From assembly GCA_023433835.1 (NCBI GenBank), contig JAEYTW010000547.1:1-7973 (forward strand): DNA of 7,973 bases, in the 5' to 3' direction. This DNA comes from Pseudomonadota bacterium. Lineage in GTDB: Bacteria; Pseudomonadota; Alphaproteobacteria; Ferrovibrionales; Ferrovibrionaceae. The notes beneath the pieces are model-generated. The model worked only from the letters and a program-made list of their open reading frames with translations, made no database searches and was not told the DNA's origin. A program made the position numbers and the translations under genes. Positions 6,751 to 7,973 of this stretch are shown piece by piece. Each line of letters opens with the position of its first letter. Position 1 is the first letter of the stretch.

Positions 6751-7743
6751 ATGCCGGCGGTCGTCTCCCGCCGGGCCGGGCCGGCCTGGCCCGCCATCGT
6801 CGTCGATCTCGGCGGCACCAACGTGCGTTTCGCCGTGGTCGACGGGCCGGACGCGGGCTTGCGCGCGGTCGAAGCCTATCGCGGCGACGACCATCGCGAT
6901 TTCGACGGCGCCTTCCTCACCTACCTCGCCACCCTCGATTTGTTACCGCGCGCCGTCGCGGTGGCGGTGGCCGGCCCGATCGAGGGCGACAGCATCACCG
7001 TCACCAACCGCGACCACTGGGTGATATCGGCCCATGAACTGGCCGCGCGTCATGGCCTCGACCGCGTCGTGCTGCTCAACGATTTCGAGGCGATGGTGCG
7101 CGTGCTGCCCGCGCTGCGGCCGGAGGAAACCATCCAGATCGGCGGCGGCGCCGGCGTACCGGACCAGGCGATGGTGCTGATGGGGCCGGGCACCGGCCTC
7201 GGCGTCGCCACCTTGGCGCGCGCCCCGCGCGGCTGGCTGGTCGTCTCGGGCGAAGGCGGCCATGTCGAGCTGGCCCCGGGCACCGAGCGCGAGGATGCCG
7301 CCTTCGACCTGCTGCGCCGCCAGCTCGGCCGCGTCTCGGCCGAGACCGTCCTGTCCGGGCCGGGACTGGTCAATCTCTACCGCGCGCTGGCGACGATCGA
7401 CGGCGGCAAGCCCGAGCTGAGCGAGGCGCCCGCCATCACCGCCGCGGCGCTGGGCCGCGACGATGCCCGCGCCCGCGAGGCCGTCTCGATCTTCTGCGCG
7501 CTGACCGGCGCCTATGCCGGCGACCTCGCGCTGATCGTCGGCGCCCGCGGCGGCGTCTATCTCGGCGGCGGCATCCTGCCCAGGCTGGCCGACGTCATCC
7601 CCGAAACTCCGCTGCGCGCCCGCTTCGAGGCGAAGGCGCCGATGGAGGATTTCGTGCGTCCCATTCCGGTCAGGCTGATCACCGCCGCCTATCCGGGTCT
7701 TGCCGGCGCCGCCCTCTGGCTCGCCGATATCCAGGAAAGATGA
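6751..7743 (+). CDS. glk: Glucokinase, 330 aa
   Basis: This enzyme phosphorylates free glucose at C6 with ATP, supplying glucose 6-phosphate to Zwf. It belongs to the E. coli-type Glk family, not the ROK family: the ROK zinc-binding cysteines are absent. The phosphate-binding motif VVDLGGTNVRFAVVDG is at about 17-32. The catalytic aspartate is Asp111 in LLNDFEAM (108-115). GPGTGLGVATL (145-155), SGEGGHVELAP (166-176), SAETVLSGPGLVNLYRA (196-212) and YLGGGILPR (270-278) follow in the usual order. The start is 3 bp after the edd stop and has no clear Shine-Dalgarno sequence, so translation probably depends on ribosomes terminating at edd. An ATP-dependent glucokinase in the operon suggests that glucose arrives unphosphorylated, for example through an ABC or facilitated transporter and not a PTS; the transporter is not in the window. 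Confidence 0.96.
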   Translation: MPAVVSRRAGPAWPAIVVDLGGTNVRFAVVDGPDAGLRAVEAYRGDDHRDFDGAFLTYLATLDLLPRAVAVAVAGPIEGDSITVTNRDHWVISAHELAARHGLDRVVLLNDFEAMVRVLPALRPEETIQIGGGAGVPDQAMVLMGPGTGLGVATLARAPRGWLVVSGEGGHVELAPGTEREDAAFDLLRRQLGRVSAETVLSGPGLVNLYRALATIDGGKPELSEAPAITAAALGRDDARAREAVSIFCALTGAYAGDLALIVGARGGVYLGGGILPRLADVIPETPLRARFEAKAPMEDFVRPIPVRLITAAYPGLAGAALWLADIQER

Positions 7744-7973
7744 AGTCCATGAATCCGCAGGAAGGCCTGCTGCAGATCCTCGCCGCCGCCGCCGTGGTGC
7801 CGGTCGTCACCGTCAGGGATGTCGCCGAGGGCGTCAATCTTGCCCGCGCGCTGGTCGAAGGGGGGCTCACCGCCATCGAGATCACCTTGCGCACGCCGGC
7901 CGCGCTGGAGGCGATCGGCGCGATCGCCCGCGAGGTGCCGGGCGCGGTGGTCGGCGCCGGCACGGTCCTGAGT
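7740..7973 (+). CDS. eda: KDPG aldolase (2-dehydro-3-deoxy-phosphogluconate aldolase), N-terminal 78 codons, cut by window end
   Basis: This class I aldolase splits KDPG into pyruvate and glyceraldehyde 3-phosphate, the last step of the Entner-Doudoroff branch. The visible part shows AAAAVVPVVTV (about 15-25), the strand IEITLRTPAALEAI (46-59) with Glu47 (proton-transfer glutamate) and Arg51, and VGAGTVLS (71-78), all typical of the family. The Schiff-base lysine lies beyond the window. The first ATG (7740) overlaps the glk stop as ATGA, with AGGA 3 nt upstream. A second in-frame ATG at 7749 is an alternative start. The frame is open to the last base. The same fold serves some 2-keto-4-hydroxyglutarate aldolases, but the operon makes the KDPG role almost certain. 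Confidence 0.93.
   Translation, partial: MKSMNPQEGLLQILAAAAVVPVVTVRDVAEGVNLARALVEGGLTAIEITLRTPAALEAIGAIAREVPGAVVGAGTVLS

Overview
The window is GC-rich, densely packed, chromosomal-type DNA. The gene content and order (a DoxX-like gene divergent from a MarR regulator, CorA next to DUF3750, and an Entner-Doudoroff cluster zwf-edd-glk-eda) suggest an alphaproteobacterium. No ribosomal or other marker gene allows a finer placement. There are no tRNA or rRNA genes, insertion sequences, CRISPR arrays or prophage genes. All complete genes look intact.

Layout from the left: the last 42 codons of an Hcp-family type VI secretion tube protein (to 131); a short C-rich gap; a leftward two-gene unit of a DoxX-like membrane protein (813-418) followed by a 72-aa DUF4287 protein (409-191); and a divergent promoter region (814-905) with two copies of a palindrome that looks like a MarR operator. 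Rightward from there come the MarR regulator (906-1406), a 40-codon small ORF that overlaps its stop codon (1403-1525), a CorA-type Mg2+/Co2+ channel (1530-2558) and a DUF3750 exported or membrane-anchored protein (2577-3332). After a 116-bp intergenic region with a LacI-type palindrome comes the sugar operon: zwf (3449-4936), edd (4933-6747), glk (6751-7743) and the first 78 codons of eda (7740 to the window end).

The sugar operon encodes glucose phosphorylation, glucose-6-phosphate oxidation, 6-phosphogluconate dehydration and the start of the KDPG aldolase. Together these are the Entner-Doudoroff route, with only 6-phosphogluconolactonase (pgl) missing from its usual place between zwf and edd. 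The genes overlap by 4 bp or lie 3 bp apart, which points to one translationally coupled transcript.

The least expected item is the stretch between marR and corA. An ATG overlapping the marR stop has a near-perfect Shine-Dalgarno sequence (AAGGAGG), opens a 40-codon frame and ends 4 nt before the likely GTG start of corA. The same stretch can fold into hairpins, one of which would cover the corA start. This resembles a leader ORF controlling corA translation, a role known for corL in Salmonella, but no sequence relationship is claimed. The rest of the window is well-known families in a sensible order.
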